DNA of 64,000 nt from Reddybacter sp041622675 (GCA_041622675.1 JBFJYH010000006.1:28132-92131), one strand, 5' to 3'; positions 8,568-17,385 are shown, counted from the first letter of the stretch. Numbers and translations: made by a program. The notes: generated from the letters alone by a model not told the origin.

Positions 8568-8640
8568 GTCAGCTTTACTAAGCACTGAACCTGAGCCTAA
8601 GTACTAAGCTATACGACTCGAGCCTAGCTCATTAACGCCT

Positions 8641-9900
8641 TCAGCCCAGTTTAATACGCGGGATTTCACGCCAGCGCGTCAAATAACTGGGTGATTTCAT
8701 AGCCCGCTTCATGGCAAAACCAGCCTCACCGCCCTGACGCGCCAGCTTGATAGCTCCCGAGCCAAAACGCTCATTGACGCCGTCCACCACCGCCATTAAA
8801 CGAGCCGCATTCTCCGACCGAGGCGACAAGAGATCTTGCTGAGCAAACTGCTCGGGGCGAATGTCCTGTAGCATCACACCAGCCTTGGCGTACTTATAAC
8901 CCGGTCGATAAAGCCGGGCCACCAGCGCCACAGCAACTCTGGACAGCTCCCGACTATCGGCTGTACCACCAGGCAAGGTCGCCGACAATTCGTCAGCACA
9001 GGGTTTAGCGTCGTGGGCACTGGTTTGTAGCCAGGCCGAGAGGCGAAAACACAGCGATGACTGCGCCCTGAGTTTACTCCCCGCTCGCACGGCATAGTGA
9101 CTCACCGCCTCCTGCAGGGGCTTTAAGCACGTTTGTTTTTGGCCAAAGGAACGACTGGAAATAATGTTCTGCTTAGGCTGCGGCTGACAATCCATATCAA
9201 TACAGGGCTCACCTTGCAATTCGCGCACCGTGCGCACCAACGTAATACCTTGCAAGGCTTGGGCATCAGCTTGAGTCATCTCCGATAAATCGGCCACTGT
9301 GTTTATCCCCCTAGTCCTGAGCTTTCTCGTCAGCTTGCGGCCAATACCCCAGGTCTCATTGACATTGACCCGCGCTGCCAGCCATTGCCACTGCGCTTCA
9401 TGCTCAAGTACGCAGACACCATCAATCTGCGGGAAAAGCTTGGTTGCACACTGCCCGAGCTTGGCCAGGGTCTTTGTCGGCGCAATTGACACCCCCATTG
9501 TTATCCCCTGTTGCCGCCAAATGGTATCGCGCAACATGGCGGCAAACGCTTTCAATTCGTGTCGAGGCACGGCGCTCAAATCGACAAAACACTCGTCAAT
9601 CGAATAGACCTCAATGCCATTGGGCGCCAACTCGGCCAAGGTCGCCATAATGCGTGCACTAACTTCACCATAAAGCTCATAGTTGCTGGAAAAAGCCAGT
9701 ACACCAGCCCGCTCAATCAACCGGCGCTGTTTAAAATAGGGCTCAAATTTTTTGATACCCACCGCCTTGGCTCTGTCATCCAAAGCCACCACCACACCGT
9801 CATTATTGGAGGTCACCACCACACCGCTATCGCGAATATCGGGACGAAAAATCTTCTCACAGGCGCAGTAAAAGCTGCGCATATCACACAGGCCAATCAC
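8641..9900 (-). CDS. umuC: DNA polymerase V catalytic subunit UmuC (Y-family)
   Basis: A 419-residue translesion DNA polymerase acting with UmuD' at blocked replication forks. The N-terminus GLCDMRSFYCACEKIFRPDI corresponds to the catalytic Asp/steric-gate region, and the second catalytic motif is SIDECFVDLS. The palm, finger and helix-hairpin-helix region (TRGINTVADLSEM) and the UmuC-specific C-terminal part are of usual length. The usual NNDGCVVA segment reads NNDGVVVA here. It overlaps umuD by four bases, giving a coupled SOS operon controlled from the LexA box upstream of umuD. Confidence 0.93.
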   Translation of the reverse strand: MIGLCDMRSFYCACEKIFRPDIRDSGVVVTSNNDGVVVALDDRAKAVGIKKFEPYFKQRRLIERAGVLAFSSNYELYGEVSARIMATLAELAPNGIEVYSIDECFVDLSAVPRHELKAFAAMLRDTIWRQQGITMGVSIAPTKTLAKLGQCATKLFPQIDGVCVLEHEAQWQWLAARVNVNETWGIGRKLTRKLRTRGINTVADLSEMTQADAQALQGITLVRTVRELQGEPCIDMDCQPQPKQNIISSRSFGQKQTCLKPLQEAVSHYAVRAGSKLRAQSSLCFRLSAWLQTSAHDAKPCADELSATLPGGTADSRELSRVAVALVARLYRPGYKYAKAGVMLQDIRPEQFAQQDLLSPRSENAARLMAVVDGVNERFGSGAIKLARQGGEAGFAMKRAMKSPSYLTRWREIPRIKLG

Positions 9901-10352
9901 AAGGTCACACCTTTACCCACACCCTTAACATGATGTACTGCATGAATCACCACACCCTCAATATCAACCTGAGACTCTGGCGATATCTCGATGGGCCGAT
10001 ACAATTTATTGGCGGGCAATAAACGGGAATGCGCCAAATCTAGCAGTTTGATGGTGAGTTCGCCATCAATGGCAACCACCACCACATCGCCGTCGACAGC
10101 TTGCACAGCACGATCAATAATCAGCAGGTCGCCCGTGAATATACCCAGCTCAATCATTGAATCACCCTCGGCACGGGCAAAGTACGTTGCCGCCGGATGC
10201 GCAATTAAATGCTCATTGAGGTCGAGACCACCATCGAGATAATCATCCGCTGGACTGGGGAAACCCGCCGCTACACGGCTAAGATAAAGTGGCAGTAATA
10301 CTGTCGTACGCGCACACGCAGGGGTAAGAGAAACCAGCTTCACCGTTAACAC
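9897..10352 (-). CDS. umuD: UmuD, LexA-like S24 autoprotease subunit of DNA polymerase V
   Basis: A 151-residue protein that is cut after RecA-filament contact to give UmuD', the partner of UmuC. The cleavage site is Ala29-Gly30 in AAGFPSPADDY, where E. coli has Cys-Gly. The catalytic dyad is Ser65 (EGDSMIE) and Lys102 (DGELTIKLL). The start is taken at GTG 10352, giving MLTVKLVSL, which lines up with the E. coli N-terminus; a GTG three codons later is an alternative. The gene starts 5 nt after an SOS box inside a long palindrome. Confidence 0.93.
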   Translation of the reverse strand: MLTVKLVSLTPACARTTVLLPLYLSRVAAGFPSPADDYLDGGLDLNEHLIAHPAATYFARAEGDSMIELGIFTGDLLIIDRAVQAVDGDVVVVAIDGELTIKLLDLAHSRLLPANKLYRPIEISPESQVDIEGVVIHAVHHVKGVGKGVTL

Positions 10353-10386
10353 CTATACTGTATAGATAAACAGTATAGGTGTTAAC
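10345..10386 (-). promoter_or_regulatory. LexA (SOS) box inside a 17-bp-arm palindrome, umuDC operator
   Basis: CTGT-N8-ACAG at 10358-10373 (spacer ATAGATAA) fits the gammaproteobacterial LexA consensus. It is the core of a larger perfect inverted repeat: GTTAACACCTATACTGT (10345-10361) and ACAGTATAGGTGTTAAC (10370-10386). On the minus strand a likely promoter has TTGGCT (10401-10396) and TATACT (10377-10372) with an 18-nt spacer, so the -10 box lies in one arm and the start codon of umuD in the other. Confidence 0.9.
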
Positions 10387-10600
10387 AAGCAATATAGCCA
10401 ACCACCGTGTACAAAAAATTGAATGCCAATCCGAATAGACACCCACGTATCATCACCGCATTTAAATACCACAGGCCTTTGGTGAAAACTGAGAAAATAA
10501 TCCGCTAAAACGAGATGTTTGTAATCTCAAGAACATCGAGACTGTGTTCCACATGAGCCTGTACTATTGCCCCTACAATGGCCACAAAGTGACTTTAGCG

Positions 10601-11659
10601 ATGACCCTGCAAACGCTTTTAGATATTGAGCTGCCTATCATTCAGGCACCCATGGCGGGCGTCCAAGACAGCGCGCTAACTATCGCCGTCTCCAATGCCG
10701 GTGGTCTCGGTTCACTGCCCTGCGCCATGCTCAGTAATGAGTCCCTGGCAAAAGAACTCACGACACTACGGGCACAAACGAATAAGCCCTATAACCTCAA
10801 CTTTTTTTGTCACACAGCCCCATCACCACAGCCGCGGCAAGAAGCAGCTTGGCGCGCAATACTGGCCCCCTATTATGAAGAATACGGGATAAATAGTGGC
10901 ACGATACCCATAGCGCCTGAGCGCAGACCCTTTAGCCATGAGACGGCAGATGTTGTGGAGGCGTTCAAGCCAGCCGTAATAAGTTTTCATTTTGGACTGC
11001 CAGAAAAAAAACTACTGGCACGAGTGAAACATTGGGGCAGTAGGATCATTGCCTCCGCCACCACGGTTGAGGAGGCTTTATTTCTAGAGGCAGTAGGTGT
11101 TGACGGGATTATCGCCCAGGGGCTGGAGGCCGGTGGTCATCGTGGTAATTTTTTGAGCAATGACCTGAGCCAACAAATGGGGACCTTTGCCCTATTGCCG
11201 CAAATTGTTAACGCGGTAAAACTGCCAGTGATCGCCGCCGGCGGGATTGCCGATGCAAAAGGCGCAGCTGCCTCGATAGCGCTAGGTGCTACAGCCGTGC
11301 AAATAGGTACGGCGTATTTACTCTGTGAGGAAAGTACGACCAGTACCCTGCACCGTGAGGCACTGGAATGTGATAGCGCCCACCATACTGCGTTAACCAA
11401 TATTTTTTCAGGCAGGCCAGCGCGGGGCATTGTTAATCGCGCTATCCGCGAACTCGGGTCCCTTCATCACTCAGCACCCACCTTCCCGCTGGCAAGCACC
11501 GCCATGGCTCCCTTGCGCGGCAGTGCTGAAAAACAAGGCAAGGCAGATTTCAGTCCACTATGGTGTGGTCAAAATGTCAGCGGCTGCAAAAAAATCAGTG
11601 CCGCAACCTTGACCTCGTCTCTAGGCACAGATTGGCAAGCGTGTAGGGGCAGTGATTAA
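10601..11659 (+). CDS. Nitronate monooxygenase (2-nitropropane dioxygenase family)
   Basis: An FMN-dependent TIM-barrel enzyme of about 352 residues that oxidises nitronates such as propionate-3-nitronate to carbonyl products and nitrite or nitrate. Family signatures are LPIIQAPMAGVQDSALTIAVSNAGGLGSLP at the N-terminus, IIAQGLEAGGHRG with the conserved histidine, LPVIAAGGIADAKGAAASIALGATAVQIGTAYL for phosphate and FMN binding, and a TNIFSGRPARGIVNR tail segment. Upstream in-frame starts exist at GTG 10544 and ATG 10553; the ATG at 10601 is preferred because family members begin just before the LLDIELPIIQAP motif, but no start has a clear ribosome binding site. Confidence 0.85.
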   Translation: MTLQTLLDIELPIIQAPMAGVQDSALTIAVSNAGGLGSLPCAMLSNESLAKELTTLRAQTNKPYNLNFFCHTAPSPQPRQEAAWRAILAPYYEEYGINSGTIPIAPERRPFSHETADVVEAFKPAVISFHFGLPEKKLLARVKHWGSRIIASATTVEEALFLEAVGVDGIIAQGLEAGGHRGNFLSNDLSQQMGTFALLPQIVNAVKLPVIAAGGIADAKGAAASIALGATAVQIGTAYLLCEESTTSTLHREALECDSAHHTALTNIFSGRPARGIVNRAIRELGSLHHSAPTFPLASTAMAPLRGSAEKQGKADFSPLWCGQNVSGCKKISAATLTSSLGTDWQACRGSD

Positions 11660-12016
11660 GCGAGCGCCATGGAATGCTTATTGATCAATCAAAAAACCAT
11701 ACACCAATGCACAGGGTGCAGGCCTTACCAGCCATCTATTAAAGACAGTAGCGACGGGCTTCGACTCTAGTCGACGGCAAGAGAAAAAGGAAAGTGTGAC
11801 AACAGACTCTCCGTCGTCAAGCTTTCATAATCGAGACTTAACACCCCTCGCCCTCGTAGCAAGGTATAATAGAGTTTTCCACCAGCCTTCAATAAAGGGT
11901 GGCTACATGAGCGATATGCAGGCTTACAGTGCTATGCCCGCACATCGTCCCACGACGACCAATACCTTCCCGACAGTCAATACGTGTCCCATGTTTCAAC
12001 AACAGGTTTCGACAAA
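11660..12016. other. 357-bp intergenic region before the epimerase gene
   Basis: No convincing gene is seen. A 74-codon frame (11796-12020) runs into the epimerase start, but it has no recognisable domain and no ribosome binding site. A near-palindrome CGACT-CTA-GTCG occurs at about 11763-11775. The region probably carries the epimerase promoter and leader. Confidence 0.4.
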
Positions 12017-13069
12017 ATGAAAATATTAATCACTGGCACCGCCGGTTTTATTGGCTCCCATCTCGCCCTCAGATTATTGGCGCGCGGCGATGAAGTGATT
12101 GGGCTCGACAATATCAACGACTACTACGATCAGAGGGTAAAGTACGGCCGGCTAGAACGCGCCGGTATTGAGCAGAGCGACATCAGCTACAACCGCTGTG
12201 TGAGCAGTAAACGACACCCCAATTATCGGTTTATTAAGCTCAATCTTGAAGATACCGAAAACCTGAACAAGCTGTTTGCCGAGCAGCAATTCGATGCGGT
12301 CTGCAACCTCGCCGCACAGGCGGGCGTACGTTACAGCCTCACGAATCCACAGGCCTATATCAGCAGTAATATCGTGGGTTTTTGTAATATTCTTGAAGGG
12401 TGTCGCCACAATGGCGTTAAGAGTCTCAGCTACGCTAGTAGTTCTTCCGTTTATGGCCTCAACGAAGCGCAACCGTTTTCAACCTCAGCCAATGTCGATC
12501 ATCCGATGAGTCTTTATGCCGCCAGTAAAAAATCCAATGAGCTGATGGCCCACACCTATTCTCATCTCTATCAGCTGCCCACCACCGGTCTGCGCTTTTT
12601 TACAGTTTACGGCCCCTGGGGCAGGCCCGACATGGCTTTATATCTGTTCACCAAGGCGATTCTTGAAGGCAAGCCGATCGATGTGTTCAACCACGGCGAG
12701 ATGCAACGAGACTTCACCTACATTGATGATATTGTCGAGGGCATTACTCGCGTTATCGACAATCCGCCCAAGGGCAATACGCACTGGGAGGGCAAAACGC
12801 CAGACCCTTCCAGCTCGCCGGCACCTTATAAAATCTACAATATTGGTAACAACAACCCTGTGCGCTTAATGGATTTTATCAGTGCGCTGGAGAAGAAATT
12901 GGGCAAAACGGCCAAAAAGAACATGCTTCCCTTACAGCCCGGCGATGTTCCCAGTACCTATGCCGATGTCAGCGACCTGATTAGCGACCTCGACTATCAG
13001 CCGCAAACCTCAATACAGGAAGGTATCAATCGCTTTGTCGACTGGTATAAAGATTTCTTTAATGCCTAA
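12017..13069 (+). CDS. NAD-dependent epimerase, UDP-glucuronate 4-epimerase type
   Basis: An extended-SDR sugar-nucleotide epimerase of 350 residues. The N-terminal Rossmann motif TGTAGFIGSHLA begins right after the chosen ATG, which excludes the longer frame starting at 11984. The catalytic SSSSVYG and YAASKKSNE (YxxxK) are present. The segment FTVYGPWGRPDMALYLFTKAILEGKPIDVFN is characteristic of UDP-glucuronate 4-epimerases, which make UDP-galacturonate for capsule or lipopolysaccharide. AGG at 12004-12006 lies about 10 nt before the start. It is a single gene without a surrounding polysaccharide cluster. Confidence 0.88.
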   Translation: MKILITGTAGFIGSHLALRLLARGDEVIGLDNINDYYDQRVKYGRLERAGIEQSDISYNRCVSSKRHPNYRFIKLNLEDTENLNKLFAEQQFDAVCNLAAQAGVRYSLTNPQAYISSNIVGFCNILEGCRHNGVKSLSYASSSSVYGLNEAQPFSTSANVDHPMSLYAASKKSNELMAHTYSHLYQLPTTGLRFFTVYGPWGRPDMALYLFTKAILEGKPIDVFNHGEMQRDFTYIDDIVEGITRVIDNPPKGNTHWEGKTPDPSSSPAPYKIYNIGNNNPVRLMDFISALEKKLGKTAKKNMLPLQPGDVPSTYADVSDLISDLDYQPQTSIQEGINRFVDWYKDFFNA

Positions 13070-13157
13070 AAAACCTCGTCTTACGCCTTTATGCTGTGGA
13101 TTAAATCGTAGGTAGCGGCCTCTCCGCCAAAAGCCGCGCCATGACCAGGGTGAAATA

Positions 13158-13182
13158 TTGAGAATTTACCATCAATTCTCAA
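13158..13182 (-). terminator. Hairpin overlapping the end of the dodecin operon
   Basis: TTGAGAATT (13158-13166) and AATTCTCAA (13174-13182) form a 9-bp stem that includes the stop codon of the last dodecin-like gene. On the minus strand the stem is followed by TATTTCAC, a weak T-rich tail. It is likely to end the minus-strand catabolic operon. Confidence 0.5.
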
Positions 13183-13375
13183 GAGCAAATACTATTTTCA
13201 GATCTACGATGTACTCTTTGATAGCACCAGCCTCAACTTTGGCACGTTCGCCGACAACTTCAATAGATTCAATGCCGCGCAAGGTTTTACTTGCGCGAGC
13301 ATAACCTTTATCTAAAGCATTCTGAAAACTCACTGGCGAAGCAGCACTGACACTCGATACACTCGATACGCTCAT
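13172..13375 (-). CDS. Dodecin-like small protein 1 (atypical flavin site)
   Basis: A 67-residue protein matching the dodecin fold family: SFQNALDKGYARASKTLRGIESIEV, then a second strand pair ending EYIVDLKIVFALEN. Dodecins form hollow dodecamers that store flavin or CoA. In known dodecins a Trp stacks on the isoalloxazine ring and a Gln contacts it. Here the aligned positions are Ser37 (ESIEV instead of xWxEV) and Ile56 (EYIV instead of YQ), so canonical flavin binding is doubtful. The start has the strong AGGAGC ribosome binding site. It follows a paralog with a 9-bp gap. The N-terminus is Ser/Val repeat-like (SVSSVSSVS). Confidence 0.8.
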   Translation of the reverse strand: MSVSSVSSVSAASPVSFQNALDKGYARASKTLRGIESIEVVGERAKVEAGAIKEYIVDLKIVFALEN

Positions 13376-13384
13376 TTTAAGCTC

Positions 13385-13606
13385 CTATAAATGTAACAAA
13401 TCTGGTGGGGTCATGATAAATTTCAAGTACGCGCGAACTTGAAATTTTCGCTCACCACTGGGTTCTATAGAAACGGATTTACTCACCACTTCAATAGTGT
13501 GAATACCTCGTATTGTCTTATTAGCCCGTTGTAAAATACGTTTAAGCGCTTCTTCAAATGACACCAAGGACGTGCCGATTAATTCATTTTCTTTACCATG
13601 GCTCAT
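13385..13606 (-). CDS. Dodecin-like small protein 2 (atypical flavin site)
   Basis: A 73-residue paralog of the next gene on the minus strand, with the dodecin core GTSLVSFEEALKRILQRANKTIRGIHTIEV and KFQVRAYLKFIM. The stacking-Trp position is Thr37 (HTIEV), while the flavin-contacting Gln is kept (Gln56). ATG 13606 is chosen over the GTG two codons upstream because AAGGA lies at a normal distance from it. The pair could form homo- or hetero-oligomers. They lie at the end of a catabolic operon rich in flavin- and CoA-type enzymes, so a ligand-storage role is plausible but unproven. Confidence 0.75.
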   Translation of the reverse strand: MSHGKENELIGTSLVSFEEALKRILQRANKTIRGIHTIEVVSKSVSIEPSGERKFQVRAYLKFIMTPPDLLHL

Positions 13607-13630
13607 AACCACTCTTCCTTATTGAATTAT

Positions 13631-14677
13631 TTAGTCGGTTATTGGCTTAAATACAGCGCCCGGCTCTGGGGTCGCCAATAGTTCGTAGTGCACAACTCCC
13701 GCCATTTCTTGCATCGTCACAAAGCCTTCATCCTGCAAGAGGTCGAGGTGCCCCATCACTTCGGAGATTACCGCATAAAGCTGATCTTCCCAAGCTTTTG
13801 GGAAGAGCTGCTGACCTACCTCAAGAGGTGTCAGCGCCCCTCCTTGCTCAAGTATCTTGGCAATTTTCAACAAGCGTCGTTCCGTCGCTAACTTATAACC
13901 CGTAATCAACTGTCGATGATCTTGAAAAACATCACCATGACTTGGATAAATGGAACGAGCCTCGTAAGGTAAGACTTTATCCGCAGAGCGATAATACTGA
14001 GACAGGGTATGAACCCGCTCACCCTCTGGCGTTTCAGGGAACTCCAATAAACAAACCGGTGTGACATCGGGTAATAAGTGATCACCAGAAAACATTTGTC
14101 GACTCTGTGCCTGCCAGAAAACCACTTCTTCAGGGCAATGTCCCGGCGTATGAATAACCTTTAGATCAAAACCATTTATGGGCACGGTGTCATTGTCTTG
14201 TAGCTCGCGATCAAGTTCACAGGGCTTGAAAATATCAGAAATATAGGCCCTATAATCGTAGGCCTTGTCATACATTTTGGCATTAAAACCGTAACGCTGC
14301 AGAACGGCTCGCTCAACGTCTATGCGCTCGGGTGGCGGAAGAAAACTTGCGATGGTTGAGCTGACATTTTCATGCCCCCAAATCTCGCAACCCGAAGTTT
14401 CACGAATGCGACTGGCTTGTCCCATGTGGTCGGTATGGGCATGGGTGAGCAACAACAAAGTAATGTCTTCAATGCCATAACCAGCTTCATTCAGGCCTGC
14501 CTGTAAAGCCTGCCAGGCCTCCTCCGTACCCACGCCGGTATCAATCAGCACCAACTGCTCGGAGCCTGCTTCAGGCAAAATCACATAGCTATTGATATCA
14601 CCAACCTCAAAAGGAGTGGGCGTAGGAATGCGTAAAATACGCCCGAAGCGTTTAACACCAATAGGTTCGATACTCAT
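13631..14677 (-). CDS. MBL-fold metallo-hydrolase (LACTB2-like)
   Basis: A 348-residue metallo-beta-lactamase-fold protein. The metal-binding motif is LLLTHAHTDHMGQ (HxHxDH), followed by the ligand His in HTPGHCPE and the Asp in FSGDHLLPDVTP; a further His is in YPSHGDVF. The C-terminal 90 residues look like the winged-helix extension found in LACTB2-type hydrolases. The family cuts esters, thioesters or RNA, and the substrate is unknown. It is in a minus-strand run with a DUF2889 protein and an alcohol dehydrogenase upstream and two dodecins 24 bp downstream. A thioesterase or lactonase role in catabolism is an inference from that context. Confidence 0.82.
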   Translation of the reverse strand: MSIEPIGVKRFGRILRIPTPTPFEVGDINSYVILPEAGSEQLVLIDTGVGTEEAWQALQAGLNEAGYGIEDITLLLLTHAHTDHMGQASRIRETSGCEIWGHENVSSTIASFLPPPERIDVERAVLQRYGFNAKMYDKAYDYRAYISDIFKPCELDRELQDNDTVPINGFDLKVIHTPGHCPEEVVFWQAQSRQMFSGDHLLPDVTPVCLLEFPETPEGERVHTLSQYYRSADKVLPYEARSIYPSHGDVFQDHRQLITGYKLATERRLLKIAKILEQGGALTPLEVGQQLFPKAWEDQLYAVISEVMGHLDLLQDEGFVTMQEMAGVVHYELLATPEPGAVFKPITD

Positions 14678-14756
14678 GACTTCACCCCAAGCATCACTTT
14701 ACCGAAGCTGTCGTGGAGCGCTGAGATCAACGGAGGGAGGACTAAGATGAGACAGA

Positions 14757-15374
14757 CTAAGAATCACTTTTATCGGCCTTCATGTCTAGCACCTCAATGA
14801 CTTCTGGCGCCTGGTAGTAATTGGGAAAATCCTCTTTGACGACAGGGCTTTGAGATGACCAGGTAAAACAGCCATTGAGCATAAAAGGCGCTTGATCGGA
14901 TTCCATTTCACCCCGAGCTGCAGGCTCCAAACCCATCAGTTCCCGAGCATAATCAGCCGACAGTGTTTGAAAGGTTACCGTGGCCAATGGACCCAGCAAC
15001 TCAGCGAGATGGGTGCAACCCAGTACACCACCTACCACTTCACGCACTCGCCTGTTCCAGCCAGCACCTATTTTCAGTCCAACGATACCCTGAAAATTAC
15101 CCAGCACATCGGAGCAAATGGTATAGGGCTGTACATCCATGACCACTTCAATAGCTTGCACCACCAATTCTCGGTCAATGGTCAGACGTATCGACATATC
15201 ATGCACCGGCAAGCCTGAGGCCACCGTACCTCGCCACTTGTTCTCGTAGGTGTAGGTTTTCTTGTCGACAATATGTGCTTCAATATCCCACAGGCCATCA
15301 TCACGGTAGTAACCGGTTAAATCGATGTTACGAGTGTGTAGGTGCTGTCGAGGTTGTGGTGGTGATAAAGGCAT
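14757..15374 (-). CDS. DUF2889 family protein
   Basis: A 205-residue protein of unknown function. The N-terminal RNIDLTGYYRDDGLWDIEAHIVDKKTYTY and the middle VHDMSIRLTIDRELVVQAIEVVMDVQPYTIC, then GCTHLAELLGPLATVTFQ, fit the DUF2889 family as I recall it. Members often sit beside genes for degradation of aromatic or steroid-like compounds. It has no signal peptide or membrane segment. ATG 15374 is the natural start, with the family motif beginning soon after it. It lies 58 bp after the alcohol dehydrogenase and is probably in the same transcript. Confidence 0.75.
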   Translation of the reverse strand: MPLSPPQPRQHLHTRNIDLTGYYRDDGLWDIEAHIVDKKTYTYENKWRGTVASGLPVHDMSIRLTIDRELVVQAIEVVMDVQPYTICSDVLGNFQGIVGLKIGAGWNRRVREVVGGVLGCTHLAELLGPLATVTFQTLSADYARELMGLEPAARGEMESDQAPFMLNGCFTWSSQSPVVKEDFPNYYQAPEVIEVLDMKADKSDS

Positions 15375-15432
15375 CTGTTAAAGCGTTCCTGTTTTTAAAG
15401 TTAAACCCAAGGGTAGATGACAAAGCTAGCTA

Positions 15433-16449
15433 TCAAGGTGTGAGTACCACACGACCTTTGATGTCACCCGCGTGTAGGCGCGCGACGACATCGTTAATCG
15501 CCTCTAAGGGCTGACACTCAATATGGGGGGTAATATGCCCCAGGCGCGCCAATTCGAGTACTTCTTTCAGCTCTTGCCGGTTGCCCCAAATACTGGTGGT
15601 CACCTCAACCTCAAGGGGAATTTCCCAAAACGTAAAGGGCAAGGTACCCCCCGCAATACCCACCACCACAATTTTACCCGCGACGGCGACACTGGCCGCC
15701 GCACTTTTCAAAGTCGCATCGGCCCCGACAAAATCGATAACCGCATCGGCACCAATGCCATCGGTGGCGGCCTTCACTTCAGCACCGACATCACCCCCGG
15801 CATTGATCACAACATCCGCACCCAGTTCCTTGGCCATCGCCAGTTTTTCATCGCTAAGATCAATCGCAATCAAACGAGCAGAGGGCGCTAGAGCCTGGGC
15901 AATTTGCAACGCCATATGGCCGAGGCCGCCGACACCGATAATCGCCAAAGTACGGCCCGGCGCCAACTTCGACAAGGTTTTTTTGACCGCCCGATAGGGT
16001 GTCAAAGCCGCATCGGTAAGTGGTGCAGCAACCACGGGGTCGAGGCCATTGAGCTTCACCAGATTGCGCGAATGGGGCACGTAGAGCTTCTCGGCCCAAC
16101 CGCCATCGACCATAATTCCCGGATAGATCGGGTTTTGACAGAGGTTCTCTTCACCCTGCTCGCAGAAGCGACAGCCACCACAACCCCAAGCACCGAAAAC
16201 CGCCACACCGTCACCCACGGCGACATCTTTCACTTCACTACCCACAGCTTCAACAATGCCGGCATTTTCATGGCCCAGCGTGATGGGCTGTTGGCGTGTA
16301 CCCACCTCCCCATCAATAACATGTAGGTCGGAATGGCATACGCCGGCACCCGATATGCGTACCAGCACGCCCGTGGGCCCGACGTCGGGTTCGGGCAGTT
16401 CTTCTACAGTCAGCGGTTTACCCACGCCATTAAATCTTGTTGCTTTCAT
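15433..16449 (-). CDS. Zinc-dependent alcohol dehydrogenase (MDR superfamily)
   Basis: A 338-residue medium-chain dehydrogenase. The catalytic zinc ligands are Cys in GAGVCHSD and His-Glu in LGHENAG; the structural zinc site is the four-cysteine loop CGGCRFCEQGEENLC. The Rossmann motif is IGVGGLGHMALQIA with an acidic residue in AIDLSDEK, which suggests NAD rather than NADP. It would interconvert an alcohol and an aldehyde or ketone. A good Shine-Dalgarno (AGGAA) lies before the ATG. It is 50 bp downstream of the MBL hydrolase and probably co-transcribed with the SDR and flavin monooxygenase genes. Confidence 0.9.
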   Translation of the reverse strand: MKATRFNGVGKPLTVEELPEPDVGPTGVLVRISGAGVCHSDLHVIDGEVGTRQQPITLGHENAGIVEAVGSEVKDVAVGDGVAVFGAWGCGGCRFCEQGEENLCQNPIYPGIMVDGGWAEKLYVPHSRNLVKLNGLDPVVAAPLTDAALTPYRAVKKTLSKLAPGRTLAIIGVGGLGHMALQIAQALAPSARLIAIDLSDEKLAMAKELGADVVINAGGDVGAEVKAATDGIGADAVIDFVGADATLKSAAASVAVAGKIVVVGIAGGTLPFTFWEIPLEVEVTTSIWGNRQELKEVLELARLGHITPHIECQPLEAINDVVARLHAGDIKGRVVLTP

Positions 16450-16499
16450 TAATATTTCCTCAACAGGCTTAAGCCTTTATTCTTACACTGTGTGCTCGT

Positions 16500-17351
16500 T
16501 CAGCACTTGAGTTTATAGCGCTCACCATCGGCGACAATATAACCCGCCGTGGGTGGTGAAAAATGAGTGCCGATGACCAACACGGGCTTATCGACATATT
16601 TGCCATAAAAATCCCAGCGGGTCTCGATCGCTTTCGGCGGATCGTAATCGGCAAAGCAGGACCACTCGGGGCGTGCCAGCTGACAGGGGTGGTGGGTCAT
16701 ATCACCGGTAATGACCGCATCTTCGCCGCCCGATGAAATACGCACGCTAATGTGCCCCGCCGTGTGGCCGTGGGTGGGCTCAAACCACACTTCGTCGTTG
16801 ACACGATGATCACAAGGCACCAGATCAGCTAAACCGGCATCGATTACCGGCTGTACCGAGTCCTCTAGCACCGGGCCAAAGTGTTCAGTGTCAGGTTCCT
16901 TTTCCCACGCTTCCCACTCCTTACGACCAAAGAGGTAGCGCGCATTAGGGAAGGTTGGCACCCATTCACCATCAACCAGCATGGTATTCCAGCCGACGTG
17001 ATCAACATGTAGATGGGTACAAATGACATAGTCAATACTTTCTCGGGGGTGGCCTGCTGCCGCAAGATTTTCAAGAAAGGGGCCCTTGCGCATTGCCCAG
17101 GCCTCAGTAGTACGCTCTTTATCGTTACCCAAGCAGGTATCGACCATGATTTTCACCCCCTGGGTTTCTATAATCAGGGCGTGAATGCTCATTTTCAGCC
17201 AGCCCCTGTCGGTAATAAAATTGGGGCTCAACCAATCGATTGCCAATAATTTTTCCGGTGTCGCGTCTGGCAAGACAAACTTACCGGGGACAGGGGAATC
17301 CTCTTCAACAATTTTAGTAATTTTGACATCGCCAATCTGCCAATCTGCCAT
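16500..17351 (-). CDS. MBL-fold metallo-hydrolase (lactonase-like)
   Basis: A 283-residue metallo-beta-lactamase-fold hydrolase with THLHVDHVGWN (HxHxDH), the ligand His in THGHTAGH, the bridging Asp in VITGDMTHHP and a final His in GTHFSPP. The arrangement resembles quorum-quenching N-acyl-homoserine lactonases and related lactonases, but the substrate is not known. GGAG seven bases before ATG 17351 decides this start over the GTG two codons upstream. It lies between an SDR and an alcohol dehydrogenase. If the neighbouring flavin monooxygenase forms a lactone, this enzyme is a candidate to open it; that is inference. Confidence 0.85.
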   Translation of the reverse strand: MADWQIGDVKITKIVEEDSPVPGKFVLPDATPEKLLAIDWLSPNFITDRGWLKMSIHALIIETQGVKIMVDTCLGNDKERTTEAWAMRKGPFLENLAAAGHPRESIDYVICTHLHVDHVGWNTMLVDGEWVPTFPNARYLFGRKEWEAWEKEPDTEHFGPVLEDSVQPVIDAGLADLVPCDHRVNDEVWFEPTHGHTAGHISVRISSGGEDAVITGDMTHHPCQLARPEWSCFADYDPPKAIETRWDFYGKYVDKPVLVIGTHFSPPTAGYIVADGERYKLKC

Positions 17352-17385
17352 TACCACTCTCCTTCAAATTTTGTAGGCACCTTGC

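Noticed and set aside
11796..12020. 74-codon frame before the epimerase
   Set aside because: No ribosome binding site or domain; it overlaps the epimerase start and its sequence looks like untranslated leader.
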